64,000 bases of DNA from Zhongshania sp. R06B22 (GTDB lineage Bacteria; Pseudomonadota; Gammaproteobacteria; Pseudomonadales; Spongiibacteraceae): contig NZ_JBFRYB010000001.1 in NCBI RefSeq assembly GCF_040892595.1, positions 2,232,001 to 2,296,000 on the forward strand. The letters are read 5' to 3'. Positions 55,017 through 63,792 of this stretch are shown piece after piece. The translations under genes and the position numbers were made by a program. A model generated the notes under the pieces. It saw only the letters and a list, made by a program, of their open reading frames with translations. It searched no databases and had not been told where the DNA came from. Every line of letters starts with the position of its first letter. The first letter of the stretch is position 1.

Positions 55017-56402
55017 ATGAATATCACAATTTTTAGTATTGGCACGCAGGGTGATGTTCGACCGTTTATTGCTCTGGGTCTGGGCTTGCAAGCCGCCGGT
55101 CATAAGGTTTGTATTGCCAGTGGTAAAACCTGCGAAAACCTAGTTACCCAGCATGGCCTCACTTACTCGGCGCTCACAGCCGACTTTCTTGAAGTGATGG
55201 CGAAAGATCCCCGCGCGATTCAGCGTGGCTTGAACCCCTTGGCCTTAATGACGACGGCGCGCCGTCACCTTAAAGATATGTCCCAGCACTGGGCTGCCGA
55301 AGGCTTGGCGGCGGCAAAAGATGCCGACTTGCTCTTGGGCAATGGCATGATGGCGGTATTAGCAAACTCACTTGGTGAGGCGCTAAATATCCCAGCAGTA
55401 GAAACCCATTTGCAGCCGGTCACGCCCTGCGCTGACATTCCGCCAATGATGCTCACACCGCCAGAAAAGCCCCGGATTGGCACTGTCAATGAAATGCTCT
55501 ACCACGTGCTTCGGGTCATTACATGGCGAATGCTTAGCGCGGCTTATGGCCCGGTTCGCAAGTCCTTAAAGCTAAGTGCCCTACCGTGGTATGGCCCTTA
55601 TTATCGTCAAAAAGCTGAACATCGCCGTATTCTTTATGGCTTCAGTCCCGCACTCCTTCCGGCCTCGCCAAGTTGGCCCGGGGGTGTGCAAGTCTGCGGA
55701 AATTGGTTTCTTAATGGCGAGTCACAGTGGCAACCATCCAAGGAGCTGCAACAGTTTTTAGCTGATGGCGACAAGCCAATTTATATCGGTTTTGGCAGTA
55801 TGCTAAGTGATGACACCGACAACCTCAGTGCCATCATTTATGAGGCCGTAGCCAAAACCGGTCGCCGCGCTATCCTAGCCACTGGCTGGGGCGGACTGAC
55901 CGCACAGCCCCATAGTAATCCTAATATTTTCGTTATTGACGGCGCGCCGCATGATTGGTTATTTCCTCAGGTCGCCCTAGCTGTGCATCACGGTGGCGCG
56001 GGAACAACTGCCGCCACTATTCGAGCCGGCATTCCATCGGTTGTTGTGCCTTTCTTTGGTGACCAGCCGTTTTGGGCGTGGCGACTAGAGCAAAATGGCG
56101 TCGCACCCAAAATGCTTAAACGCAGCACGCTGACGGCGCTTGCCCTAGCGCAGGCCATAGACCTCGCAAGTAGCGATGTGATGCAAGTAGCTGCAGTTAA
56201 ACTCTCGCAAAAAGTAGCCAAAGAAGATGGAGTGCAAACTGCAATGGCATTACTAAAACAATGGGGTTTCTTGGATCAAATTGCGACTCATGGCAATGAT
56301 AAAGCTATAGATACTGAGGCTAGCCGGCTGGAGCAGGAAAGTAGCGTCAATAGCGACGGAGCGAAAAAAAACGCAAGCATGAACTCCGCAAGTACCGTTT
56401 AG
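55017..56402 (+). CDS. Family-1 glycosyltransferase (UGT/sterol-glucosyltransferase-like)
   Basis: A GT-B enzyme of 461 residues that should glycosylate a lipid or other hydrophobic acceptor, probably from UDP-glucose. The N-terminus FSIGTQGDVRPFIALGLGLQ is typical of UGT80-like lipid glucosyltransferases. The donor-binding C-terminal half has PIYIGFGSMLSDD near 260 and HHGGAGTTAATIRAGIPSVV near 325, with the FFGDQPFWAWRLEQNGV continuation. The last 45 residues (after QWGFLDQIA) are a polar Ser/Asn/Glu-rich tail, likely disordered. It begins 53 bases after the NRPS stop, in the same operon. Confidence 0.88.
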   Translation: MNITIFSIGTQGDVRPFIALGLGLQAAGHKVCIASGKTCENLVTQHGLTYSALTADFLEVMAKDPRAIQRGLNPLALMTTARRHLKDMSQHWAAEGLAAAKDADLLLGNGMMAVLANSLGEALNIPAVETHLQPVTPCADIPPMMLTPPEKPRIGTVNEMLYHVLRVITWRMLSAAYGPVRKSLKLSALPWYGPYYRQKAEHRRILYGFSPALLPASPSWPGGVQVCGNWFLNGESQWQPSKELQQFLADGDKPIYIGFGSMLSDDTDNLSAIIYEAVAKTGRRAILATGWGGLTAQPHSNPNIFVIDGAPHDWLFPQVALAVHHGGAGTTAATIRAGIPSVVVPFFGDQPFWAWRLEQNGVAPKMLKRSTLTALALAQAIDLASSDVMQVAAVKLSQKVAKEDGVQTAMALLKQWGFLDQIATHGNDKAIDTEASRLEQESSVNSDGAKKNASMNSASTV

Positions 56403-56412
56403 TGCAAGCCTG

Positions 56413-57168
56413 GTGAATGCCGCTTATACCCTGTCCCTGTTTGTAAGCTCAGCAAACTATTTGACGCTCCCGGGTTTTGAGGGTGTTTGTGCTCACTGTC
56501 GTTTTGATATTAAACACTATAACGATGCCTTATATCGCCATTACAAAGTGCCCTTTCCTGCATCCCTGCAGACTGCGTCCGTTCAACGCAAAGCCGATTT
56601 TTTAGCGGGTCGTATTACTGCAAATTTGGCTTTTATAAAATTAGGTTTACCCCCGCAAGTCATTGAAATTGGTGAGCATCGTAATCCGGTTTGGCCATCT
56701 TCAGTGCAGGGATCGATTACCCATCACAGCAGCAGCGCCTATTGTATGATGATACTGCGCCCGACTGGCGTGTCGGCGGGAATCTCAGCTGGAATCGATC
56801 TTGAGTCTTATCTTTCTGCTAGTGAGTCGACTTCACTAGCCAGCGGCATCCTGTCTTCAATTGAGTTCGAATTAGTATCGGCAAACTTCTCAAGATTCGA
56901 GCGGGGACTAACGCTGATCTTTTCCGCCAAAGAATCACTTTTCAAAGCGCTCTATCCCGCAGTCGGTCACTATTTTGATTTTCTCGATGTGGGGGTGTCA
57001 GCTATTAGTATTGATAGCCGCGAACTGCAGCTGATACTGCTGCGCGACTTATCACCCCGTTGCTTAAAAGGCGACACTATAACGGTTTATTGGCAAGAAA
57101 GTGCCGAGACCATACTGAGTTGGGTGTTACCTAATTCGTGTGCTATCGCCACTAGAGCTCACCAGTGA
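56413..57168 (+). CDS. 4'-phosphopantetheinyl transferase, EntD-like
   Basis: Predicted to activate the carrier protein of the adjacent NRPS by attaching phosphopantetheine. 251 residues, started at GTG 56413, 10 bases after the glycosyltransferase stop. The EntD-type pattern is present: RKADFLAGRITANLAF near 58, GSITHHSSSAYCMMI near 100, GIDLESYLS near 125 and FSAKESLFKALYPAVG near 175, which hold the metal and CoA ligands. It is clearly distinct from the Sfp-like enzyme at 1415-2221. Its position as third gene of the operon indicates a dedicated role. Confidence 0.9.
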   Translation: MNAAYTLSLFVSSANYLTLPGFEGVCAHCRFDIKHYNDALYRHYKVPFPASLQTASVQRKADFLAGRITANLAFIKLGLPPQVIEIGEHRNPVWPSSVQGSITHHSSSAYCMMILRPTGVSAGISAGIDLESYLSASESTSLASGILSSIEFELVSANFSRFERGLTLIFSAKESLFKALYPAVGHYFDFLDVGVSAISIDSRELQLILLRDLSPRCLKGDTITVYWQESAETILSWVLPNSCAIATRAHQ

Positions 57169-57283
57169 TCGCAAGCACATCAGAAATTACGCTGAAAGAA
57201 AGCGCATAAAGTATCAGCTTGTAATTGCTGATGCGGCTATATTTTTTGGGTTTATGTTTTAAGCCTAACAGGGTCCCTGTCGA

Positions 57284-57973
57284 TTAAACTGCAACATCAA
57301 ACACAAGGCCGACTATAGCGGTTACAGCCATTGCCAGTGTTCCCCAAAAAGTAACTCGCGCTATACCAGTGAGTATTTTCGCACCACTCAATGCCGCAGA
57401 AAGTGCCCCAAGCATTGCCAGAAATACTAATGACAAAACAGCCACTGCTATTGGTAAACTACTGCCGTGGTAGAGGTAGGCTGTGAGCAAGGGTAGTATT
57501 GCGCCTAAGGTAAAACTTAGGGCTGAGGAAATCGCAGCGCTTATGGGCTGCGCACTGCTTATTTCGGAAATTCCTATTTCATCTCGCGAGTGGGCGGCTA
57601 GAGCATCGTGCGCCATTAATTGCCGCGCAACTTGCTCAGACAATTCTGCCTCTAGGCCACGCTGTTGATAAATTTCCGCCAACTCGAAAACTTCACCTTC
57701 ATAATCTTGTTCTAGTGATTGTTGTTCCTGCAAGAGATCTGACTTTTCGGTGTCGGCCTGCGAACAAACAGAGACGTATTCACCTGCGGCCATAGAGATA
57801 GCGCCGGCGACTAGGCCGGCGGTACCAGCGACTAAAATGGCGTTGTGCCCTGAGTTTGCCGAGGCCACCCCAATAATAAGACTTGCCGTTGATACGATAC
57901 CGTCATTGGCTCCTAAAACAGCGGCTCTTAACCAGCCAACGCGATGTTGGCGATGATGTTCCTCATGGGACAT
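57284..57973 (-). CDS. VIT1/CCC1-family iron or manganese transporter
   Basis: An inner-membrane transporter of 229 residues related to the vacuolar iron transporters. Five membrane segments are expected: LRAAVLGANDGIVSTASLIIG near 13 (diagnostic GANDGIVST), GLVAGAISMAAGEYVSVCSQAD near 52 (metal-binding MxxGEY), then a cytoplasmic charged segment (EKSDLLQEQQSLEQDYEGEV, with Glu-rich metal-binding character) and three C-terminal segments from about 140 on. It could export Fe(II) or Mn(II). It converges on the PPTase gene. Confidence 0.9.
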   Translation of the reverse strand: MSHEEHHRQHRVGWLRAAVLGANDGIVSTASLIIGVASANSGHNAILVAGTAGLVAGAISMAAGEYVSVCSQADTEKSDLLQEQQSLEQDYEGEVFELAEIYQQRGLEAELSEQVARQLMAHDALAAHSRDEIGISEISSAQPISAAISSALSFTLGAILPLLTAYLYHGSSLPIAVAVLSLVFLAMLGALSAALSGAKILTGIARVTFWGTLAMAVTAIVGLVFDVAV

Positions 57974-58068
57974 ATGATCTCTTCCTTTACCGTATTAGTC
58001 CTCTAAGCGCGCATACGCGCCGCGGCATCGTGTTTACTTTTGCTGGATGGCCGGTGCTCTAGTCTGAA

Positions 58069-59283
58069 CTAGGTCTTGCCGATCCAGCCTTTGCGCTTAA
58101 AGAAAAATAACATTCCGGCGGTCAGCAAAGTAAACACCACCCACAGTGCGGGATAAGCCCAGCGCCAAGCTAGCTCGGGCATATTCTGAAAGTTCATGCC
58201 GTAAACGCCGGCAATAAATGTCAATGGAATAAAGATGGTTGCGATAATGGTGAGGACCTTCATCACCTCATTCATGCGGTTTGACATGGCCGACATATAA
58301 AGATCGGTTAGACCGCTTGCCATCTCCCGATACGATTCTATGATCTCAACTATCTGAATAGTATGTTCGTAAACATCGCGCAGATAAGGCCGCGTTGAGT
58401 CCTCAATTCTGTCACCCTCTTCTCTGTACAGCTGGTCGACAAGCTCGCGCATAGGCCAAACAATTCGCCGTACTAATGCGAGCTCGCGTTTAACGGAGTG
58501 AATACGATGCAATACCTGCGGGCTAGGGTTTTCTAGGGTAATAAACTCAAGCTCTTCGAGGACGTCACCATACTTTTCCAGTACCGGAAAGCAGTGATCG
58601 ACAACCGCATCTAGCAGCGCATAAAGTAAGTAGCTAGTGCCGCTTTTTCTAATCCGTCTGCCCTCGTTTTGCAACCTGTCCCGAATGGGTTGCCAGACAT
58701 CGCCGGGCTTTTCCTGAAAGGTGATTAGTACATTGTCATACAGAAAAAGACTGACTTGCTCAGTATCTAAGCTTGAATCACTCAGTGGATCTACCACTTC
58801 ATGCTGCACAAGCTGAAGCATGCGCAGTACCACAAAAATATGGTCATCAAATATTTCAATGCGGGGCCGCTGCGGAATATGAAGCACATCTTCTGCCGCC
58901 AAGGTGTGAAATGCGTAGTGATGCCGAAACAGATTAACAACGTAGGGATTTAAATTGCTAACATTCAGCCACCGCACTTGCACCCAGTCAGGCACGGGCT
59001 TTTCTAAGAACTCATCTAGATCTGCGATGTCACCACTTTCGATCCGCGTTGCAGAGTAGTCGGTATAGCTTATAGCGACGCTTCCTGGGGCCGGCGGCTC
59101 AAGAATATTGGCAATATGATCAATGCCTGGCAATTCCCCCGGTGTGACTCGGCGACTGTGTTTACGATCGCCGCTGATGCCAGACAAACCCAAAGTTGAG
59201 CGCAGCAACTGCCCTCCCCGCCCCACAGTCGCCATCGCGCTGTCGATAGCTCGCCCTATCGTAAGGTGCGCGTCTTTGGCCAT
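58069..59283 (-). CDS. corA: CorA-type divalent-metal transporter, ZntB-like
   Basis: A magnesium/cobalt-type channel of 404 residues from ATG 59283, which has AGGAG five bases upstream; a GTG two codons earlier is also open. A large N-terminal cytoplasmic domain (about 1-340), with the WVQVRWLNVSNLNPYVVNLF strand region near 95 and long stalk helices, is followed by two C-terminal membrane segments. The signature loop YGMNFQNMPEL is near 365, with the GMN motif intact. The first 40 residues form an extra basic extension. It can carry Mg, Co or Ni; metal preference is unresolved. Confidence 0.92.
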   Translation of the reverse strand: MAKDAHLTIGRAIDSAMATVGRGGQLLRSTLGLSGISGDRKHSRRVTPGELPGIDHIANILEPPAPGSVAISYTDYSATRIESGDIADLDEFLEKPVPDWVQVRWLNVSNLNPYVVNLFRHHYAFHTLAAEDVLHIPQRPRIEIFDDHIFVVLRMLQLVQHEVVDPLSDSSLDTEQVSLFLYDNVLITFQEKPGDVWQPIRDRLQNEGRRIRKSGTSYLLYALLDAVVDHCFPVLEKYGDVLEELEFITLENPSPQVLHRIHSVKRELALVRRIVWPMRELVDQLYREEGDRIEDSTRPYLRDVYEHTIQIVEIIESYREMASGLTDLYMSAMSNRMNEVMKVLTIIATIFIPLTFIAGVYGMNFQNMPELAWRWAYPALWVVFTLLTAGMLFFFKRKGWIGKT

Positions 59284-59813
59284 AGTCACTCCTAATTTGT
59301 CAGGAAAATGCTAAATCGCTGGGTGCGAGGTTTTTCTAGTGTTTGTTGCGATCAATATGAACGAACGTGTTGGCAATGCCGCCAGAAGTTACCTGACTGG
59401 AGGATGCTGCTGCCGATCGCAATCTATGCGATGGTGGCATTGTGCGCCCAGCGAGGTAGATATCGGTATAGATATTCCTTAAGCGACGACAAATAATGCA
59501 GTTTGAATCTTAACCGACCATACCACGCCTCCCACGATTCGTATCAATGGCGCTGCTGATATCAACGCTATGCTTGATCTCGATCAAGGTTTACCCGCCC
59601 TATAATAACGATGGGCCCAGACTGGCCAGTACGTCCCCATCGATTGCCATGAAACGAGATCGTCGCTAAGGCTAGTTAGAGCGCTATGAGGATGGCCCAG
59701 CTATATCAAGATATTCACAATAGAAACTACTTTTATAGGCTCTTGAAACAGCTTACCCTCTGGCACATTAGCTGCGCGACACACTCACTTCTGCGCTCTG
59801 GAGTGGCAATAAT
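59284..59813. other. Gene-poor region between corA and the CDF transporter
   Basis: About 530 bases. A 62-codon frame (59308-59496) has AGGA four bases before its ATG, two Cys pairs and one hydrophobic segment, but it overlaps the corA promoter and I do not accept it as a gene. A perfect FNR-type box lies at 59574-59587. A 13-codon frame at 59611-59652 follows the predicted start, with no clear Shine-Dalgarno site. Confidence 0.4.
59574..59606 (+). promoter_or_regulatory. FNR/Anr-type box followed by a consensus -10
   Basis: TTGATCTCGATCAA (59574-59587) fits TTGAT-N4-ATCAA exactly. TATAAT follows at 59601-59606, which places the box centre near -32.5, over the -35, not at -41.5. This favours repression, or a different start than predicted. 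The nearest downstream gene is the CDF transporter, about 200 bases away. Confidence 0.55.
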
Positions 59814-60719
59814 ATGCACGATCATCATCACCATACGGCGTCTGAACGCTTAGGCTGGGCCTTTGCGCTGAATTTCTGCTTCACCATTATTGAATTCATT
59901 GGCGGTTGGTTAACCAACAGTACTGCGATTATGGCTGACGCGGTACACGACCTGGGCGACTGTCTTGCTATTGGTATGGCATGGGGTCTTAACAAGCTTG
60001 GCGACAAAGAAGCCAGTACCCGTTTTAGCTATGGCTTTAGTCGCTTCTCACTATTGGGCGCCTTAATTAACGGCGTGATTTTAGTGCTGGGCTCCGTGTG
60101 GGTGATGAGTGAGGCTATTCCCCGTCTGGTAAACCCAGAGATGCCAGACGCAACTGGTATGCTCGGATTGGCTATTTTGGGTATCGCAGTGAATGGTTAC
60201 GCCGCGTATAAACTCAGCGACGGTAAAACCCTTAATGAGCGGATGCTGAACTGGCACCTGATGGAGGATGTTCTGGGATGGGTCGCAATATTCCTCGTAT
60301 CTATCGTTCTCATGTTTGTAGAACTGCCGATACTCGACCCCATCTTGTCGATCGGTTTTACACTCTTTATCTTATTTAATGTTGTTAGAAACCTTACTGA
60401 GACCCTTCGCCTATTTTTGCAGGCAACTCCCGACCATGAGTTACGCGAGCAACTTCAGCAGCAATTATCGACGCTTGAGCATGTTAGTGATATTCATCAC
60501 CTCCACCTGTGGTCACTCGATGGTGAGCAGCATGTACTGACTGCCCACCTACTGTTAAATCAAAATTATGAACAGGCGGAGTTAGTGAAGTTGAAGTCGA
60601 CTATTGCAGAGCTGATGAGTGTTCATCCGCTTAGTCATACAACAATCGAATTTGAATTTCCGGAAGAGTCATGTCGCGATGATTCAGCTGCAGATAAAAG
60701 CCATGATCATCACAACTGA
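59814..60719 (+). CDS. Cation diffusion facilitator (CzcD/ZitB-like) metal exporter
   Basis: An inner-membrane zinc/cadmium/cobalt-type exporter of 301 residues. A His-rich N-terminus (HDHHHH) and C-terminus (SHDHHN) flank six membrane segments and a cytoplasmic domain (about 205-285). The metal-site motifs are MADAVHDLGDC near 41 and NWHLMEDVLGW near 142 (H-x3-D pairs, Zn-type, not Mn-type). The cytoplasmic HHLHLWSLDGEQHVLTAHLLL near 222 is a family signature (cited as HHLHLWSLDGEQ). TGGAG sits 16 bases before the ATG. The TAA/TGA end lies one base from the converging modA stop. Confidence 0.92.
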   Translation: MHDHHHHTASERLGWAFALNFCFTIIEFIGGWLTNSTAIMADAVHDLGDCLAIGMAWGLNKLGDKEASTRFSYGFSRFSLLGALINGVILVLGSVWVMSEAIPRLVNPEMPDATGMLGLAILGIAVNGYAAYKLSDGKTLNERMLNWHLMEDVLGWVAIFLVSIVLMFVELPILDPILSIGFTLFILFNVVRNLTETLRLFLQATPDHELREQLQQQLSTLEHVSDIHHLHLWSLDGEQHVLTAHLLLNQNYEQAELVKLKSTIAELMSVHPLSHTTIEFEFPEESCRDDSAADKSHDHHN

Positions 60720-60720
60720 T

Positions 60721-61479
60721 CTAGTCTGCTAGCAGATACCCATACGAGCGGATAATGTACTTGGCCTTTGTTGACCTTAAAAAGGCCATAAATTCCTGAG
60801 CAGCGGCATTATGCTCCGACGTTTTTAGCAGCACCGCATCTTGTTTTATGGGCCGATAAAGGTCTTTGGGTACAATCCACGCTGAGCCACTTGTAAGCCG
60901 ACCTTGGTCCATAATTTGCGATAAGGAAACAAAGCCAAGCTCGGCATTGCCAGTGCTGACAAATTGATAGGTTTGGGCAATATTTTCGCCGGTTACCCAA
61001 GACGAGCGTGTTGACGCTTCCAGGTTTAAATGGCGTAAAACGTCAACGGCAGCGGCGCCGTATGGTGCTAGCAAGGGGTTGGCGATGGCCAATTTACGAT
61101 AGTTGCCGCCGCTTAAAACATCGCCTCTTGCGTCGACAAGGTCGGTCTTCGGTGACCAAAGGGCTAAGGCGCCGAGCGCGTAGGTGAAGCGGCTGGTCGG
61201 TGCAACAAAGCCAGCCTCAATAAGTGCCTCAGGCTTACTTTGATCAGCGGAAAGAAAAACTTGAAATGGTGCGCCATGAATAATTTGGGCATAAAATTTA
61301 CCCGACGATCCAAAGGAAATGTTCAGGGTATGCCCCGACTCCTTGGTAAATGCGGTGCTGAGTTCGCGCATCGTCGCAGTAAAATTGGAAGCAACCGCGA
61401 CCATAAGTTGTTCTGCCGTACTTACCCCTGCGGCAAACAGCAAGCAGAGCGTGCCTATTAGCTGGGCGAACTTAGTCAT
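60721..61479 (-). CDS. modA: Molybdate ABC transporter substrate-binding protein, ModA type, without ModBC
   Basis: A periplasmic oxyanion receptor of 252 residues with a signal peptide ending near VSTAE. The start of the mature chain LMVAVASNFTATMRELSTAF, then ISFGSSGKFYAQIIHGAPF near 53 (molybdate-binding Ser pair), VFLSADQSKPEALIEAG near 74, NPLLAPYGAAAVDVL near 133, and STGNAELGFVSLSQI near 175 are ModA features. No ModB permease or ModC ATPase follows, since the next gene converges with one base between. It may rely on components elsewhere or bind another small ligand. Confidence 0.88.
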   Translation of the reverse strand: MTKFAQLIGTLCLLFAAGVSTAEQLMVAVASNFTATMRELSTAFTKESGHTLNISFGSSGKFYAQIIHGAPFQVFLSADQSKPEALIEAGFVAPTSRFTYALGALALWSPKTDLVDARGDVLSGGNYRKLAIANPLLAPYGAAAVDVLRHLNLEASTRSSWVTGENIAQTYQFVSTGNAELGFVSLSQIMDQGRLTSGSAWIVPKDLYRPIKQDAVLLKTSEHNAAAQEFMAFLRSTKAKYIIRSYGYLLAD

Positions 61480-61530
61480 TGTTTTCCTTATTTGTGGCCG
61501 TTCTTAGAATAAATACGTTTTCTAGTATTG

Positions 61531-63792
61531 CTAGGGTCTAATTACCACACAGTGCTCGTAGGTATCTACTACTGTCGCCAAGTCTAGGGGTATTTGCAGC
61601 ATCTCCTTACGGTTCCAAAGTTCGATTTGATCAGTGTACGCTGCTGAGCCTGGGCAGCCGTCCTGCCCGCCAAGCATAGTGAACCAGTTCGAATCGACAT
61701 GGCCAAGATCAAAGAAGTATCGGGCTGTCGAACTCATGCCAACATAATGTTTGCCCCTTGCAAAACCGTGGGCAGATTTCATTAAGGTTTCATTGGCGCC
61801 TGCCACAGCAGATTCACCAAAGCGCCAACGCTTGCCTAAAATCGGTAGTGCCGCCATTGGATGACTCATCCTTAGGCGATGTATTGCGCCCCAGGTTTGA
61901 TACTTTGCCAATGCTACCTCACATTTTGGAAGCGCGGCATCAATCGCGCGTCTAAGCTCTGACGGCGGACAGTGGGCAATATCAGCAAACAGTAAGCTGC
62001 GCGGATCCCAGCTAACCGTCATTACCTCCATATCGGCTTTGCCATGCAGGGCCAGTGCAAAATAATAAAGTAAGAATTCAAACGCCAGTGCACCTGCGCT
62101 ATCGGTGGTGTATTGGCCGTCCCAGACAGCCAAACATTGATACGCTGCACTGTTGTCATTGCCTGCAAGTGCCAGCATCGCGTTTCTCAGCTCAATTCCG
62201 GTGTCGCTTTTAACATCTGTCATTAGAGCGGTTAGTAGCTGTTTGTCGATGCGCTCTGCGGCGCTAAGCTCAGCTTTAAGGCGCTCGACTCTGTCGTCAG
62301 GGGAAAAGAAGCAACTCACCAAGACATCTGCACCCACTTCGGGCTTATTATTGGCCGAGGCTACAAAACCTTCCTCCGGATTGTAGCGCGTCGGCAGCCT
62401 GCTGCTATCGAGCATGTCATCCCAGTGCCGGTGGTCGTCAACCGCAAGTACTACGTCATTCGGTCTTTCACTGGGGCGCTTCGGCAGTCTTGCCGCCATA
62501 ACTTGGCCGATATTTCCGTCTTTATCAGCATAAACCATGTTCTGACCAGCAACGGCAAACTCTTTTAATGCTATTTGGAACTCAGAGAAATTATTAGAAC
62601 GCGCTGCATTGAGCATTGCCGAGATCTCGCCGCTCACTTGGTGGCCCACCCAACGGAATGCATATTTATCAGCTGTAGGACTAGACTTAGAATCGCCGAA
62701 CATCGGCGCGTCAGTTATCAGGGGTCCGTAGTCCGAGTCTCTTAATAGAACTTCCCTATCTAGACCCCATCGGGTTGTAATACGTTCTTTACGGCTTATA
62801 AAGCTATTTTGTGGCTGCTCAGACACGTCGAATAAATCACTAGACGCGGCGTGCATGGAAGTTCCCCCCCATGCAATATGATTGCCACGACCAACCATCA
62901 CTGCTGGTAGGCCGGGCAACATATAACCCACGGTTTTCAACGTTGGGCAATGTAGTCCCCCCAACATCCAAAAGCTGGGTAGCACCATTGGCAAATGCGG
63001 GTCACCGCTAAGCATGGCACTGCCACTCGCGGATTTATCGCGGTGAATAGCAAGGGCATTTGAACCGCCGGGCTTGCCAAATAGACCGCTTAGCCATTCC
63101 AAAGCTTGAGCATTATTGATAACGTCGCCTGGCGGTAGTGGCGGTCCGCCACCGAAGTTCATCAAATGTTGCCACAGTGCTGACCAGTCCTTGCGCTTGC
63201 GCAAGGGCAGAAGTTTCGGCCACATACCCCAGGTAAAATCGGCGCAATTTAAACGTGCAAGTGTTAGTAGGTCATAGACAGTCCAGGGAGTCGGCTGCAC
63301 ATTGAGGATTTGGAACTCCTCTGGCCACAGCGCTTTGTGAGCAACAAGATTATCGACCACATAATTTATGCCGTCGGTGTAGCCTTGCATCCATTGCTGG
63401 GTGCTTTCAGGCATGGCCTCGTAACTCTCCTTGCTGGTTCTTCCTAGGTCGAGAACCCGCAGAGTATGATCAATATTGTTGGCAATTGGCCCAAGCAATT
63501 CCGACACCCGACCTTGACTCACATACTTGAGAAATTCGATTTGTCCCAGACGTAGATGTGCGTGAGTCACCCCAAGTCCGACCGCGAGATCCCGTTCGTT
63601 TTTAGCTTCAATAAAGGGAATTAAATACTTGTTCCAATGAATTTTAATCGCGTCAGTCAGTGGTGCCTTATTTAGGGGGAGCGCATCAATCCGCTGCCTG
63701 ACGGTGTATTTAAGACGCGGGGTGAAAATATGGCCAATGGTTACTCGGCCTAGCAGGCTTATTATTCCGGGCAGGTCTGTAAGGCGGGGCAT
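61531..63792 (-). CDS. Penicillin-amidase-family N-terminal nucleophile acylase
   Basis: An Ntn-hydrolase of 753 residues from ATG 63792 (AGGA six bases upstream). Members cut amide bonds of beta-lactams, acyl-homoserine lactones or N-acyl amino acids after self-cleavage. The nucleophile Ser is in KPGGSNALAIHRDKS near 243 (GSNA motif), followed by LSGDPHLPMVLPSFW near 268, PGLPAVMVGRGNHIAWGGTS near 290 and ADKDGNIGQVMAARLPKR near 420. The chain up to the Ser has the usual alpha-subunit and spacer length. No clear Sec signal peptide is visible, although the family is often exported. The substrate is unknown. Confidence 0.85.
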   Translation of the reverse strand: MPRLTDLPGIISLLGRVTIGHIFTPRLKYTVRQRIDALPLNKAPLTDAIKIHWNKYLIPFIEAKNERDLAVGLGVTHAHLRLGQIEFLKYVSQGRVSELLGPIANNIDHTLRVLDLGRTSKESYEAMPESTQQWMQGYTDGINYVVDNLVAHKALWPEEFQILNVQPTPWTVYDLLTLARLNCADFTWGMWPKLLPLRKRKDWSALWQHLMNFGGGPPLPPGDVINNAQALEWLSGLFGKPGGSNALAIHRDKSASGSAMLSGDPHLPMVLPSFWMLGGLHCPTLKTVGYMLPGLPAVMVGRGNHIAWGGTSMHAASSDLFDVSEQPQNSFISRKERITTRWGLDREVLLRDSDYGPLITDAPMFGDSKSSPTADKYAFRWVGHQVSGEISAMLNAARSNNFSEFQIALKEFAVAGQNMVYADKDGNIGQVMAARLPKRPSERPNDVVLAVDDHRHWDDMLDSSRLPTRYNPEEGFVASANNKPEVGADVLVSCFFSPDDRVERLKAELSAAERIDKQLLTALMTDVKSDTGIELRNAMLALAGNDNSAAYQCLAVWDGQYTTDSAGALAFEFLLYYFALALHGKADMEVMTVSWDPRSLLFADIAHCPPSELRRAIDAALPKCEVALAKYQTWGAIHRLRMSHPMAALPILGKRWRFGESAVAGANETLMKSAHGFARGKHYVGMSSTARYFFDLGHVDSNWFTMLGGQDGCPGSAAYTDQIELWNRKEMLQIPLDLATVVDTYEHCVVIRP

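Noticed and set aside
57268..57280. ACAGGG-T-CCCTGT inverted repeat between PPTase and VIT1-like genes
   Set aside because: Only a one-base centre, so it cannot form a hairpin, and there is no T-run; a chance palindrome is likely.
59308..59496. 62-codon frame with Cys pairs and a hydrophobic stretch upstream of corA
   Set aside because: It has an AGGA site but low-complexity C-terminus and lies in the corA promoter; coding evidence is too thin. Conservation in relatives would change this.
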